Part shown: positions 42,091-51,640 of the stretch, in pieces | How the letters are laid out: every line of letters starts with the position of its first letter | Position numbering within the stretch: the first letter of the stretch is position 1 | Assembly (NCBI GenBank): GCA_046957575.1 | Contig: JBKUOG010000009.1 | Location: 1 to 64,000 of the forward strand | Reading direction: 5' to 3' | Source of the DNA: UMGS1370 sp046957575 | GTDB taxonomy: Bacteria; Bacillota; Clostridia; Lachnospirales; Lachnospiraceae | DNA: 64,000 nt | Notes under the pieces: model-generated | What the model was told of the DNA's origin: nothing | Seen by the model: the letters and a program-made list of their open reading frames with translations, nothing else | Databases searched by the model: none | Program-made: the position numbers and the translations under genes

Positions 42091-42738
42091 ATGATGAAAA
42101 AGGTACTTATAATAGGAGCGCACTATGATGATGCAGAGTTGGGGGTAGGAGGAACAGCAGCCAAGTTGGTAGACGAAGGGTGTGAAGTATTTAAGGTTAC
42201 ATTGACAGATAATGATGTGATAGAAAGTGCTTATAATAGGAGAACCCGTCAAAAAGACAGTATTGAAGACAGTAAACGTGCATCAGAAATTCTGGGAATA
42301 GAGGAAATTACGGATATTTTGCAGGCACCAGTATGCCAGCTTGTTTATTCTACAGAGATGATGCAGGCATTAGAAAAAGTGATAAGGGAAAAACAAATAG
42401 ATACAGTTTTTATACATGGAGAGTTTGATGTAAATCAAGATCATTGTGCAGCGGGCAAAATCAGTAAAACAGCAGCTCGTCATTGTGATAATATTTTGAT
42501 TTATCAAAGTAATTTATATGTATGTGATCCTCCGTTTTATCCGACAATATTTTTTGACATTTCTGATTATATTGAGAAAAAACGTCTGGCATTAGCGCAA
42601 TATGGGATTGAGCATCAAAGATTTGGGGCAGAAAATGATACACTGTTTGAAAATAATATAAGAAGAAATAAAGTGTGGGGTTACTCAAATGGTGTTCAGT
42701 ATGCAGAGGGTTTTTTGCCATTTAAACTGTTGTTTTAG
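42091..42738 (+). CDS. PIG-L/LmbE-family deacetylase
   Basis: 215 residues. GAHYDDAELGVGGTAAKL (about 9-26) is the zinc-binding PHDDE-like motif in which the His/Asp/Asp ligands are present; FIHGEFDVNQDHCAAGK supplies the later His. The family removes N-acetyl groups from GlcNAc-type sugars and related compounds. First gene of the AT-rich cluster and of its operon; could de-N-acetylate a sugar that is later formylated by the product at 52682. Ribosome binding site GAAAGGAAAC is distant, and the ATG at 42094 is an equal alternative. Confidence 0.85.
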   Translation: MMKKVLIIGAHYDDAELGVGGTAAKLVDEGCEVFKVTLTDNDVIESAYNRRTRQKDSIEDSKRASEILGIEEITDILQAPVCQLVYSTEMMQALEKVIREKQIDTVFIHGEFDVNQDHCAAGKISKTAARHCDNILIYQSNLYVCDPPFYPTIFFDISDYIEKKRLALAQYGIEHQRFGAENDTLFENNIRRNKVWGYSNGVQYAEGFLPFKLLF

Positions 42739-42749
42739 GAGATATATCT

Positions 42750-43970
42750 ATGAATAAACCAAAAGTTTCCATTGTGATTCCTGTTTATAATGGCGCTGAT
42801 TATATGAGAGAAGCGATTGACAGTGCATTGCAGCAGACATATGAAAATTGTGAAGTTCTTGTAGTAAATGATGGTTCAACCGATAATACAGAAGAAATTG
42901 CGTTATCTTATGGTGAAAAAATACGGTATTTTTCAAAAGAAAACGGTGGAGTTTCTACTGCCCTAAACGTAGGAATTCAGAACATGACAGGAGAGTATTT
43001 CTGTTATCTTCCGCATGATGATATGTTTTATCCGGATAAGGTAAAGATTCAGATGGAAGCTATTTTGGAAAGCAAGGACGAGATGTCCATTGTATGGAGT
43101 GGATGGAATTATTATCATCAGAGCACAGGAAAAAGGCAGATTGTATCATTGCCGATTTGGCGTTCACAAGAAAAGTTAAGAAGAGGTGTATATCCACTTT
43201 TTTTCAGCATTGTTAATACAGTAACTGTGATGGTCTCAAAAAAATATTTTGATAGTGTAGGAGAGTTTGATCCTAACTTATATACATCTCAGGATTATGA
43301 TATGTGGTTTCGGATATTCAGACGCCATGATACCATATATATCGATCAGCAATTGGTAGATTACAGAGAGCATGAAAAACAAGGGACTCAGGCAGATCCT
43401 CAATTTATAGATAATTGTATGGAACAGGCTATGGATATGATGAAAAAAATTTCTGTTGAAGAAGTTTGTCATGCGTTTGGTTCAGAATATGTTTTTTATG
43501 CAGAATTAATCGAGCATTATCAAATAATGAATTGGGAAAAATGCCTGAACTATGCAAAGAAGAAGCTTGCAAACATAGAGGAACCCAAAGGCGTGAAAGC
43601 TGCTCAAAAACGTCTTGCAGATATATTATATAAAACATCAGAGATAGAGAAGATTATTTTATATGGAGCAGGAGAAAATGGAAGAAGGCTGCTTAGGGAT
43701 CTTCAAAACAGAGGGATTGAAGTGGATGCATGGTGTGATTCTGATACAGCCAAACAAGGTCAAGTCATTGCAGGGAAAAAATGTCTGCCATTGAAAGAAA
43801 TAGACAGACAGAACACGATGATGATTGTTACAATTGATCATCCTGAGAAACTAAAAATCCAGTTAGCAGCAAAGGGATATTCAAATATTACGGATTATTA
43901 TGAGATAGCGGATGTGCTTTATCAGACTCTTCCGACTAAAGCAAGGCTTCTGGAAGCAAGGGGAGAATAA
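42750..43970 (+). CDS. GT2 glycosyltransferase with C-terminal YGAG module
   Basis: 406 residues. N-terminal GT-A domain: VSIVIPVYNGADYMREAIDS, VVNDGSTDN, then the metal-binding PHDDMFYPDK and a QDYDMWFRI catalytic region (about residues 1-220). A helical linker follows, then a Rossmann-like module from about 300 (IILYGAGENGRRLL, DAWCDSD, GQVIAGKKCLPLKEI). That module recurs across this cluster. The first half is clearly paralogous to the protein at 58370. Likely adds a sugar to a surface glycan; donor and acceptor unknown. GGAGATAT before the ATG. Confidence 0.87.
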   Translation: MNKPKVSIVIPVYNGADYMREAIDSALQQTYENCEVLVVNDGSTDNTEEIALSYGEKIRYFSKENGGVSTALNVGIQNMTGEYFCYLPHDDMFYPDKVKIQMEAILESKDEMSIVWSGWNYYHQSTGKRQIVSLPIWRSQEKLRRGVYPLFFSIVNTVTVMVSKKYFDSVGEFDPNLYTSQDYDMWFRIFRRHDTIYIDQQLVDYREHEKQGTQADPQFIDNCMEQAMDMMKKISVEEVCHAFGSEYVFYAELIEHYQIMNWEKCLNYAKKKLANIEEPKGVKAAQKRLADILYKTSEIEKIILYGAGENGRRLLRDLQNRGIEVDAWCDSDTAKQGQVIAGKKCLPLKEIDRQNTMMIVTIDHPEKLKIQLAAKGYSNITDYYEIADVLYQTLPTKARLLEARGE

Positions 43971-44549
43971 ATGGAATATCAAGGGACATGGAGGGAAATT
44001 TGGGAACAAAAAGGTCAGATGGAAGGAACAACATCGGATTTATACATTTATGATGGATGGGAGAAATCCAAGGCAGATGTGGAAATAACAGCGAAAAAGA
44101 TTATAGAAGAACTAGATATTCAGACAGGAGATAAGGTGCTGGAGGTAGGCTGTGGAGCAGGGGCGCTTGGCCAGTATATGAAATGCCAATATGTTGGAAT
44201 TGATTATTCAAAATCACTGATAAAAAGACATCTTGAGTTTTTTAATCATTCTGTTCTGTGGGCAGAAGCAGACGATCTCCCATTTAAAGATAATTATTTT
44301 GACAAGTGCTTTTCCTGGGGAGTTTTTCTTTATTTTGAATCAGATGAATATGCGCAGAAGGCGATTAGTGAAATGATGCGTGTGACAAAGCAGGGGATAC
44401 TCATAGGAGAATTGCCAGTAGTTTCCCATGATGAAAAACACCACTTATATAAAAAAGAGATGTTTCATGACTGGAGGATCCAGGATGCATGGACAGAACA
44501 ATATAAAGGAAAACGTTTTATTGTTACATGGAAACGTGATTTAGAATAA
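43971..44549 (+). CDS. Class I SAM-dependent methyltransferase
   Basis: 192 residues with a Rossmann methyltransferase core: KVLEVGCGAGALGQYM (motif I, about 56-71), YVGIDYSKSLI, AEADDLPFKDNYFDKCFSWGVFLYF. Methyltransf_11/25-type. It begins at the base after the glycosyltransferase stop, so coupled. In the Campylobacter phosphoramidate system separate methyltransferases are needed to O-methylate the group; this gene and those at 50459 and 61275 are candidates, without direct evidence. Confidence 0.82.
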   Translation: MEYQGTWREIWEQKGQMEGTTSDLYIYDGWEKSKADVEITAKKIIEELDIQTGDKVLEVGCGAGALGQYMKCQYVGIDYSKSLIKRHLEFFNHSVLWAEADDLPFKDNYFDKCFSWGVFLYFESDEYAQKAISEMMRVTKQGILIGELPVVSHDEKHHLYKKEMFHDWRIQDAWTEQYKGKRFIVTWKRDLE

Positions 44550-44562
44550 GGAGAATATTGGG

Positions 44563-47034
44563 ATGACCCAAAAATACAAAGAAATATTGTTAAATATTTT
44601 GGAGACATTATATAGAGCCAATGATTGCTTTGACAAAATTTCGGAATTAGAAACTTTTCTGGAGTTTTGCGGAGAATGCCAGACAGCTGCTTTTGATATA
44701 GGAACAAGAGTAGAACAGGCAGATAAACATCCTGATACAGTTGTCTCACATTTGGAAGATTATTGTGAACTTATTTATCAGTTAAGCTTTATGTTTGGAG
44801 ATAGCAACCAGATAGAAAGACAGATTCATAAAATAAAAGAAACACTTGACAGAGTCAGGGATGGAGTAAGTAGTATACCAATTTTGAAGGAAGTGGTATT
44901 TCTTCCATATAAGGCGTCGATGTGGGATTGCTTTCACAGTATTTACGAGGAGTGCAGGAAAAATCCGGAATTTCAGGTTTACGTTGTTCCAGTACCTTAT
45001 TATAGCCTGGATGCTAATAGAAATATAGAATTTGAGCGGTATGAAGGACAGGAAATTTCCAAATTTGTGGAAATTACAGACTATCGGGAATACAATCTGG
45101 CAGAGAGAGGGCCAGATGTTATTTTTATACATAACCCTTACGATCAGTACAATAGTGTAACACAGCTTCCAAAGGATTATTTTAGTTCTGAACTTATTAA
45201 GTACACAAATCATCTGGTTTATATTCCATACTATGTTTTGGAAAATCGTATATCGGATATCATGACAACTATGCCGGGAATAAGGAATTCGTGGAAAACG
45301 ATTGTGCAATCAGAGACACTCAGACAGCAGCTTATCCAAAGTGGAATGAGAGAGAATCAGATAGTGGCTCTAGGCAGCCCCAAATTTGATATGGTATTGG
45401 ATGCAGAAAGGAAGTATAGAGAGCTGCCGGAAGAATGGTCTGCATTGAGAGGTAAAAGAGTGTATCTTTATAATACGCATCTTCTGGGTTTAATAAATCA
45501 GGTTGGGGAATTCTTACAGAAGATCCTGCAGATTCTTGATTATTTTGGGAAAAGAAACGACGTAGCGCTTTTATGGCGTCCACACCCATTAAGCCAGGAA
45601 ACATTACAAAGATACCATCCGGAGGCATTGGCAACTTATCTTAAAATCGTGGAATGGTTTAAAGAATGTGGAAATGGGGTATATGATGATTCGGAGAATC
45701 TGGAACGTGCGATTGCCTTATCTGATGCATATATGGGAGATGAACAAAGCTCAGTGAGCACTTTGTACAAGGTTACTGGGAAACCGATGTATTATATCGA
45801 TTATGATAGCAATAAATTGTTAAAAAGAGAACGGTATGCACGATGTTTGTGCGCAGAAAAAGCAGGAAACAAAATCTATATGTTTAGCTGGGAATATAAT
45901 TGCATTTTTGTTTATGATGAAATGAAGCAAACAATATCATGCCAAAAAGGCAATTTTGAACTTGCGGGATATGAAAAAAACCTATGTGTGGAATCAATTC
46001 GTTATGAGAATTTTATTTACTTTTTCCCTTGTCAGGGTGGAAGAAATATGATTGTTAAGTTTGATACTGTTACAGAGCAGAATACATATATAGAGCTGGA
46101 TACCGATGGAGCTCAGTTTAATCCGGTAAATTATCAAAATGTTATTTATCTTATGCCGGTTTATTACAACAGAAAGATTCCGTATTTTGTGCCGGGAGAA
46201 GACCAGATTTACTATCTTGAGACTTTTTATGAAGAGGAACTGAGAGATTGGAAGCTACACAGAGATACTCCCATTTTTTATGGTGCCATTCAAGTCGGTG
46301 ATTGTGTTTGGAGAGCAGCTTCAAGCTGGGGAAATTATATGCAAAAATACGATTTTAACGCACACAGATTTGAGTATATTCAGGTAAAAGGACTGGAAAA
46401 AAGGGTTATTAATGCAGCTGTATATGATGGTATTTATTTTTGGATCTTAGCTGAAAATTTGTTGCTAAAGTGGGATCATAAGAATAACCAGATTTTGGAT
46501 ACAATATGTCTGAACAAAGAGACAGATTCCAATACCTGTAATAGTTCTAAAAAGCAGTTTGCATGGATTCATTATTTTAATCATTCTATTTGGGTATTGC
46601 CTTATAAAGGGACGAAAATTCTCGTTATAGACACAGATAATCATAAAAAGACAGAAATTTTGTGTGATAACTGGAAGGATTTTTCCATAGACTTATCAGG
46701 CGGACAGGCATTTGCTGAGAAATGTATTCTGGATGGTGAGATGATGTATCTTCTCCCATATAGGGGTAATTCAATACTTAGAGTTTGTGCAGGTCAAAAT
46801 CAAATGGCATTGCTTGATACCAAGTGTTCGACATCGCAAATACTTGAGGCATTATCTCCTGGAAATATATGGAATGAGGGGATGTGCGATTTGGAAACCT
46901 TTCTCTCATTGTCGCAATCAGATGCATATAATTCGGAGAAAGTGAATCATGACCCTGTTGGAAAAGTAATATGGCGCTACATAGAAGAATGTTTATATAA
47001 AGAAGGGAATAATAAAAATGAAGTGGAAAAATAA
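44563..47034 (+). CDS. CDP-glycerol-glycerophosphotransferase-like protein fused to a propeller-like domain
   Basis: 823 residues. After a helical start (about 1-100), LPYKASMWDCFHSIYEEC, FIHNPYDQY, GSPKFDMVL, LLWRPHPLSQETL and MGDEQSSVSTLYKVTGKP resemble the teichoic-acid-type CDP-glycerol transferase fold (GT-B). The C-terminal half, from about 425, is built of repeated short beta-type segments (NKIYMFSWEYNCIFVYD, NFIYFFPCQGGRNMIVKFD, NVIYLMPVY, GIYFWILAENLLLKWD), as in a Kelch-like beta-propeller. No export signal is seen, so it would act in the cytosol. A polyol-phosphate transfer role is inferred. Confidence 0.72.
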   Translation: MTQKYKEILLNILETLYRANDCFDKISELETFLEFCGECQTAAFDIGTRVEQADKHPDTVVSHLEDYCELIYQLSFMFGDSNQIERQIHKIKETLDRVRDGVSSIPILKEVVFLPYKASMWDCFHSIYEECRKNPEFQVYVVPVPYYSLDANRNIEFERYEGQEISKFVEITDYREYNLAERGPDVIFIHNPYDQYNSVTQLPKDYFSSELIKYTNHLVYIPYYVLENRISDIMTTMPGIRNSWKTIVQSETLRQQLIQSGMRENQIVALGSPKFDMVLDAERKYRELPEEWSALRGKRVYLYNTHLLGLINQVGEFLQKILQILDYFGKRNDVALLWRPHPLSQETLQRYHPEALATYLKIVEWFKECGNGVYDDSENLERAIALSDAYMGDEQSSVSTLYKVTGKPMYYIDYDSNKLLKRERYARCLCAEKAGNKIYMFSWEYNCIFVYDEMKQTISCQKGNFELAGYEKNLCVESIRYENFIYFFPCQGGRNMIVKFDTVTEQNTYIELDTDGAQFNPVNYQNVIYLMPVYYNRKIPYFVPGEDQIYYLETFYEEELRDWKLHRDTPIFYGAIQVGDCVWRAASSWGNYMQKYDFNAHRFEYIQVKGLEKRVINAAVYDGIYFWILAENLLLKWDHKNNQILDTICLNKETDSNTCNSSKKQFAWIHYFNHSIWVLPYKGTKILVIDTDNHKKTEILCDNWKDFSIDLSGGQAFAEKCILDGEMMYLLPYRGNSILRVCAGQNQMALLDTKCSTSQILEALSPGNIWNEGMCDLETFLSLSQSDAYNSEKVNHDPVGKVIWRYIEECLYKEGNNKNEVEK

Positions 47035-48185
47035 AGGACATGAGTTTGAATATCTGAAAGAAATTTTCACATGGCACAAACCAGTTTACATATATGGCAG
47101 GGGGGGGTATAGGAGAGCTTGTATATGAACGGATGAAATTTGTAGATTGTGTAAAAGGGTTTATTGATAATAGAAAAAAAGAAGGTCCAGATCGGGTAAA
47201 GGTATATTCAAGTCTGGAATTTTTGAAGAAAGGTGAAAAAGACTGTATTATCATACTGGCAGGCAGTGCTGAAAATATGGGACTGTTTAAATACCAGCTT
47301 CTGGCTAATGGTTATGAAGAAGGAAGAAACGTATTTATGTACTCTGAATGGATGCGGTTCTATATGCCACTTTATTTCATGTACGCATGGGATAAAATGT
47401 ACTTTAAAGTCCTCTCTTTTTTATGCACAACAAAATGCAACTTGAAGTGTAAGAAATGTTTGAATTTTACGACATATAATCGCCACAAAGAGAATTATGA
47501 TTTGCCACGTCTGAAACAGGAAATAGACAGATTTTTCCAGATTGTGGATTATATTGATATGCTGCATGTATGCGGTGGGGAGCCGTTATTATACCCGGAA
47601 CTTCCCGAACTGCTAGAATATATTGCAGTACGATACCGTAATAGGATAAGTGACTTATCAATAACAACTAATGGTACGATTTTACCCAAAGATGAACTTT
47701 GTAAAGTGCTGTCAGAATATCACATTAACGTACGATTGGATGACTATCGAGATAATGTTCCTAGGGTCAGAGAGACATACGATAAGGTAAAAGAAAAGTT
47801 TGAACAGTATGATATTGATATCTTTTTTACTAAAGTTGAAACATGGCTGGATTTGCTGAAAGACGACCAGGAACAATCAATACAAACAGACGATGAAGAA
47901 GAGTTGGCTATGCAGTTTTCAGCATGTAATCCGCTGTTTAAATCATTGCATAATGGAAAAATTTATTTATGTAATTTTTCGGATTTTGCAGAAGAAGCAG
48001 ACATGGTTGGTGAACATGAAAATGACGTTTTTGCGTTAGAGGATTATTCTGCAGATCGAAGGATGGAATTTTTAGAGTTTATGATGAATTACAGTGATAG
48101 AGGATACTGCGAGTTGTGCAAAAAGTGTAAGGGATTTATTACGATTAATGGGGAACAGTGTATGGTGGCAGAACAGGAAAATTGA
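47018..48185 (+). CDS. Radical SAM protein with N-terminal YGxGG module, frame broken at a poly-G tract
   Basis: The ATG at 47018 follows AGAAGGGA; reading gives MKWKNKGHEFEY...VYIYGRGG and then a TGA at 47126-47128 because of an 8-G run (47100-47107). With seven G the frame joins GRGGIGELVYERMKF and runs to 48185, about 388 residues. The N-terminal module is Rossmann-like (about 25-105); the radical SAM core has CNLKCKKC, the CxxxCxxC cluster site, HVCGGEPLLYPEL and SITTNGT; the C-terminal Cys-rich end (YCELCKKC) resembles a twitch/SPASM-type auxiliary site. It is related to the protein at 57186. As written, only a 36-residue peptide is made from the first start; the ATG at 47094 has no ribosome binding site. 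Confidence 0.82.
47100..47107 (+). repeat. Poly-G tract (8 G) inside the radical SAM gene
   Basis: Eight consecutive G in an otherwise AT-rich gene, in the codons of the glycine loop (GRGG). Loss of one G or gain of two restores the frame. Confidence 0.9.
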
Positions 48186-48211
48186 TTATTAAGTAATAGG
48201 AGAAATTTTAA

Positions 48212-50414
48212 ATGCCAATAAATATCAACAATCGTTTAGAGGAGATCATTCTTAAACATCATATTGACAGATTTCATCCGTGCTTTAAAAAGAGGATGCA
48301 GGCTATTGCCTATTTAACAGAATATTTTATGAAAATTGGAGAAGATTCTTTGCTGTTGGTAGCATCATGCGAAACCGATAAAGAATATATGGCAGAAGAT
48401 TTTTCACTGTCCAATTGTCTGGTCTTGGATTATGAATTTCCGGATGCACAGGTAGTGGAGCAGCTCAGGAAGGAAGAAAAACAGATAGTGGTTGTATCTT
48501 ATTATAAAAGAAGAGAACTGATTTCCTGTTTAGAGGCAAATGGAATAAAAGCAAGCTCTATGTATGATGAACTGGCAGTAAGAGGAGTGATTTTAGAGGG
48601 AAACTACTATGATATTTTTGGCGAACAGTATTCTGATTATCTGAGCAGACAGGATACATTTGATTATGGCAAATTAGATATAAATTCTGTTTTTTTCTAT
48701 GACAGAAGGTGTTATGAGATAGCAGAGACACCATTGATAGCAGAAATGTATCTGACAAGAATGATTTTTGACTGTGTTTATTCTAAAAATTTTGTATTAG
48801 CGCAGAAATATATTCAAGAGTATGCAGACAGAAATTTTACAAATGCGGTAGGAATGCAGCAAAGCTGGACAGAAATACAACAGCTGTTAAACATGATAAA
48901 GGAAAAGCTGGCTGAAAGACAAACAAAAGATATTGTGATGTTCTGGCTGGATCAACTGGAATATGGGGAGGATCAGGATATGCCGTTTTTACGGTCCATG
49001 TCTGAAAAGTCTATGGACTTTGAGAATGCATATACCGTAACTCCATATACCAATCCAACAGCCAGAACACTGTTTTCCGGCAAGTATGCAGTAGATGACA
49101 GATCTTACAACGATACAATTAACACACAGTCAAGTTTTATCAGGCGGATAGAAAATAGGGGATATAGTTTTAAATTTTATACCTGTTTAAAAAAAGTTGA
49201 TTCATCCATTAAAGGATCAGTGGTACAAAACGAATATGCGCCGATTTCTCAGATATGCTGGGACATGGTAACAGATATGCTGGAGCACGATGGGCCAATA
49301 TGTGCAGTAATTCATGAAGTTTTTCAAACCCATTCTCCCTATATTTCTTTTGGTCTGTCAGGCAATCAGTATTCTTACAAAGAAATACCAGGACAAAAAT
49401 TAGAACTGGCAGAAAGCAATTTAAGAAAAAAACAAAAGAAAGAATCCCGAAAATATGTAGATGATGTGCTGAAACTGTATGATGATTTACTGCCGCAGGA
49501 GATTTTTAAAATTTATATGAGCGATCATGGCCTGACAGCATATGGCAGGTGGCATACGATTTTCCGCATTGTCCAAAAAGAAATACTGCCGGTAAAGATA
49601 AAAAAGGTCTTTAGTTATGTAGATTTTGAAAAACTGATTTTTAACATCTTAGAGGAAGATGCATCGCTGGATTCTGTTGTCAGAAGTTATGCGTATATTC
49701 AGGATGTGGATTATTATGAGAAACAGTATTTAAAAGCGGTTTTATCTGCAGAAAATATAAACCTGGCCGATGTTTTCGGGTATAAAGGGGTTGTAACAGA
49801 GAGAGAGCAGTATATCCGCTATAATGATGGAAGGACAGTGTATATAAACCGGGATTCCAGTGGAAAGAGGGTTACGCAGGAACGGGAAGAATATTTGGCT
49901 TCTCTTGTAACAGAGTATCCAAAAGATTTAATAAGGGAAGAAAAATTCAAATATACCAGAAATGCCTACAGAACACGTGAAAATTATTACAGAAGAAATG
50001 GACAAAGAGAAGTGAAAAAAAGAGCAATTGTAAAGGGGTTGTTTAATGCGATTCCTGCTCACAGGGGCGTTGCTGTCCGCGGGGGGGGGGCAACATACAA
50101 TAGGCATGTGGGCGGCTCTGGATTGGCCGCAGAGAAACAAAATAGCGTATATTATTGATTATAACAAGGAATGTATTGCATCCAGATTAGGTGTAGAAGT
50201 GATAGGGCCAGATGAGATTATTGAGAAGAAAATAGATGCCATTATTCTCTCATCTCTGGACTATGAAGATATCTGGTATCAGGAACTGAAGGAGCAGGTA
50301 AAAGATGTTGAAATTATAAAGATATATGGTTCATTAAAGGAGCAGGGAATTATCTGCAACGGTTCCTTTTATTGGGAGGATATCTGCGCTGAGGATGCAG
50401 TTTGGGAAGAATAA
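48212..50414 (+). CDS. Sulfatase/alkaline-phosphatase-fold protein with C-terminal module beyond a poly-G tract
   Basis: As written the frame stops at 50158 (648 residues); with one G fewer in the 10-G run (50081-50090) it runs to 50414 (733 residues). N-terminal region about 1-240 is of unclear fold. From about 245: VMFWLDQLEYGEDQDMPFL and TVTPYTNPTARTLFSGKY, with a Thr as candidate nucleophile, then HEVFQTHSPYISFG and MSDHGLTAYGRWHTIFRI. This is the alkaline-phosphatase/sulfatase superfamily layout of phosphoethanolamine and phosphoglycerol transferases, but no membrane helices or signal peptide are seen. The C-terminal module resumes as VAVRGGGQHTIGMW and IAYIIDYNKE. Candidate phosphoramidate (or other phospho-group) transferase. 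AGGAGAAA before the ATG. Confidence 0.72.
50081..50090 (+). repeat. Poly-G tract (10 G) inside the sulfatase-fold gene
   Basis: Ten consecutive G between two C, starting exactly on a codon boundary. Nine G links the upstream frame to the downstream one through RGGGQHT; ten gives a 25-odd-residue unrelated tail and a stop at 50156-50158. Confidence 0.92.
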
Positions 50415-50458
50415 TGTTATTATAAAACAGAAACACAATGGCAAAAGGGGAAAATAGA

Positions 50459-51595
50459 ATGGCATTTAATTTTGATGTGATTAAGAAAGATCCATATCTG
50501 GAAGATAACAGGGAGAATATAGAGTGTATATACAATAAAATGTTGGATGAACGATCAAAAAATATGTATCAGGAGGCCATAAGTCTCATTGCTACTCGTG
50601 ATTTTTCTCATCTGATGAGAATTCACGAACTTAATTCGATACAGTCAGATGAGATTATTCGGCAGCAGGTTCAATATACAAAGCTCCATAAACAGGGAAA
50701 AAAGATTGTTTTTTATGGGTTGGGAGAGAGAACCTTATCCATGATGGAGGATGCAAAGACATATGGGTCAAGGATTGGATTTAGTTTTATTCCTGCCATT
50801 ACAGATATTCCGATCACCTGCTTTTGCGACAGAAATTATCAGAACTATCCCAATGGTTTTTCAGGATTGCCGGTTATATCACCAGACGAATTAAAGCAGT
50901 CTTATAAAGATGCAGTTGTGTTGATTAATACAAAAATTTATTTTGAGGAAATACGTGACGAACTGATACAGGCTGGATTTCAGGAAAGTAATCTTTTTTT
51001 GCAGGCATATTGTAATTGTGTAGAATATGATGACAAACAGTACTTCGAGTCCTTTATGAAGCGGGACAAAGAGAGTTTGTTTGTAGATGCAGGCTGTTTT
51101 GACGGAAAAACAACACAGGCATTTACAAAGTGGCAGCCTGATTATGATAAAATCATAGCATTTGAGCCAGATGCATCGAATTTTTTTATCTGTCAGCAAA
51201 ACTTAAAGGACAGAAGGGACGTCACAGTGATAAATGCTGGATTAAGTGACAGAACTGGAGAGTGCTTTTTTGCAGGAGGGGGAGCTTCGGCTTCTCATAT
51301 AGATAGCCAGGGCAGTGAGTCTATCAGAATTGTAAAATTAGATGATGTTATAAAGGATAATAAAGTGTCCCTTATAAAAATGGATATAGAAGGGGCAGAA
51401 CTAGATGCTTTGAAAGGAGCTGCAGGCTGTATTAAACGGGATTTGCCTAATTTGGCTATCTGTGCTTACCATAAAAAATATGATCTGATAGATTTGCCAA
51501 ATTACATTAGCACGTTATCAAATCAGTATAGATTTTATTTGCGAATCTACAGTAATCATTGGCATGAGTGGGTTTTGTATGCAGTTGCGGATTAA
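50459..51595 (+). CDS. FkbM-family methyltransferase with N-terminal YGLG module
   Basis: About 378 residues from ATG 50459, nine bases after GGGG in AAAAGGGGA; an upstream in-frame ATG at 50438 is less well placed. N-terminal part: KIVFYGLGERTLSMM and CFCDRNYQNYPNGFSGLPVISPDEL, the cluster's Rossmann-like module. C-terminal FkbM core from about 200: LFVDAGCFDGKTTQAF (SAM motif I), IIAFEPDASNFFICQQNL, VKLDDVIKDNKVSLIKMDIEGAELDALKGA. FkbM enzymes O-methylate sugars and related hydroxyl groups. Candidate for glycan or phosphoramidate methylation. Confidence 0.87.
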   Translation: MAFNFDVIKKDPYLEDNRENIECIYNKMLDERSKNMYQEAISLIATRDFSHLMRIHELNSIQSDEIIRQQVQYTKLHKQGKKIVFYGLGERTLSMMEDAKTYGSRIGFSFIPAITDIPITCFCDRNYQNYPNGFSGLPVISPDELKQSYKDAVVLINTKIYFEEIRDELIQAGFQESNLFLQAYCNCVEYDDKQYFESFMKRDKESLFVDAGCFDGKTTQAFTKWQPDYDKIIAFEPDASNFFICQQNLKDRRDVTVINAGLSDRTGECFFAGGGASASHIDSQGSESIRIVKLDDVIKDNKVSLIKMDIEGAELDALKGAAGCIKRDLPNLAICAYHKKYDLIDLPNYISTLSNQYRFYLRIYSNHWHEWVLYAVAD

Positions 51596-51640
51596 AATCA
51601 TAAGTATATTTGTCAGGGATTTCAGAGGAGAGGCAGTAAT

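Noticed and set aside
47094..48185. Radical SAM gene starting at the ATG at 47094
   Set aside because: No ribosome binding site precedes it and it would cut the Rossmann-like module in the middle; the ATG at 47018 has a good site and matches the homologue at 57186 once one G is removed.
50046..50414. Separate small gene at 50046
   Set aside because: Its first codons are an out-of-frame reading of the preceding gene and it has no ribosome binding site; it is the displaced C-terminus beyond the G run.
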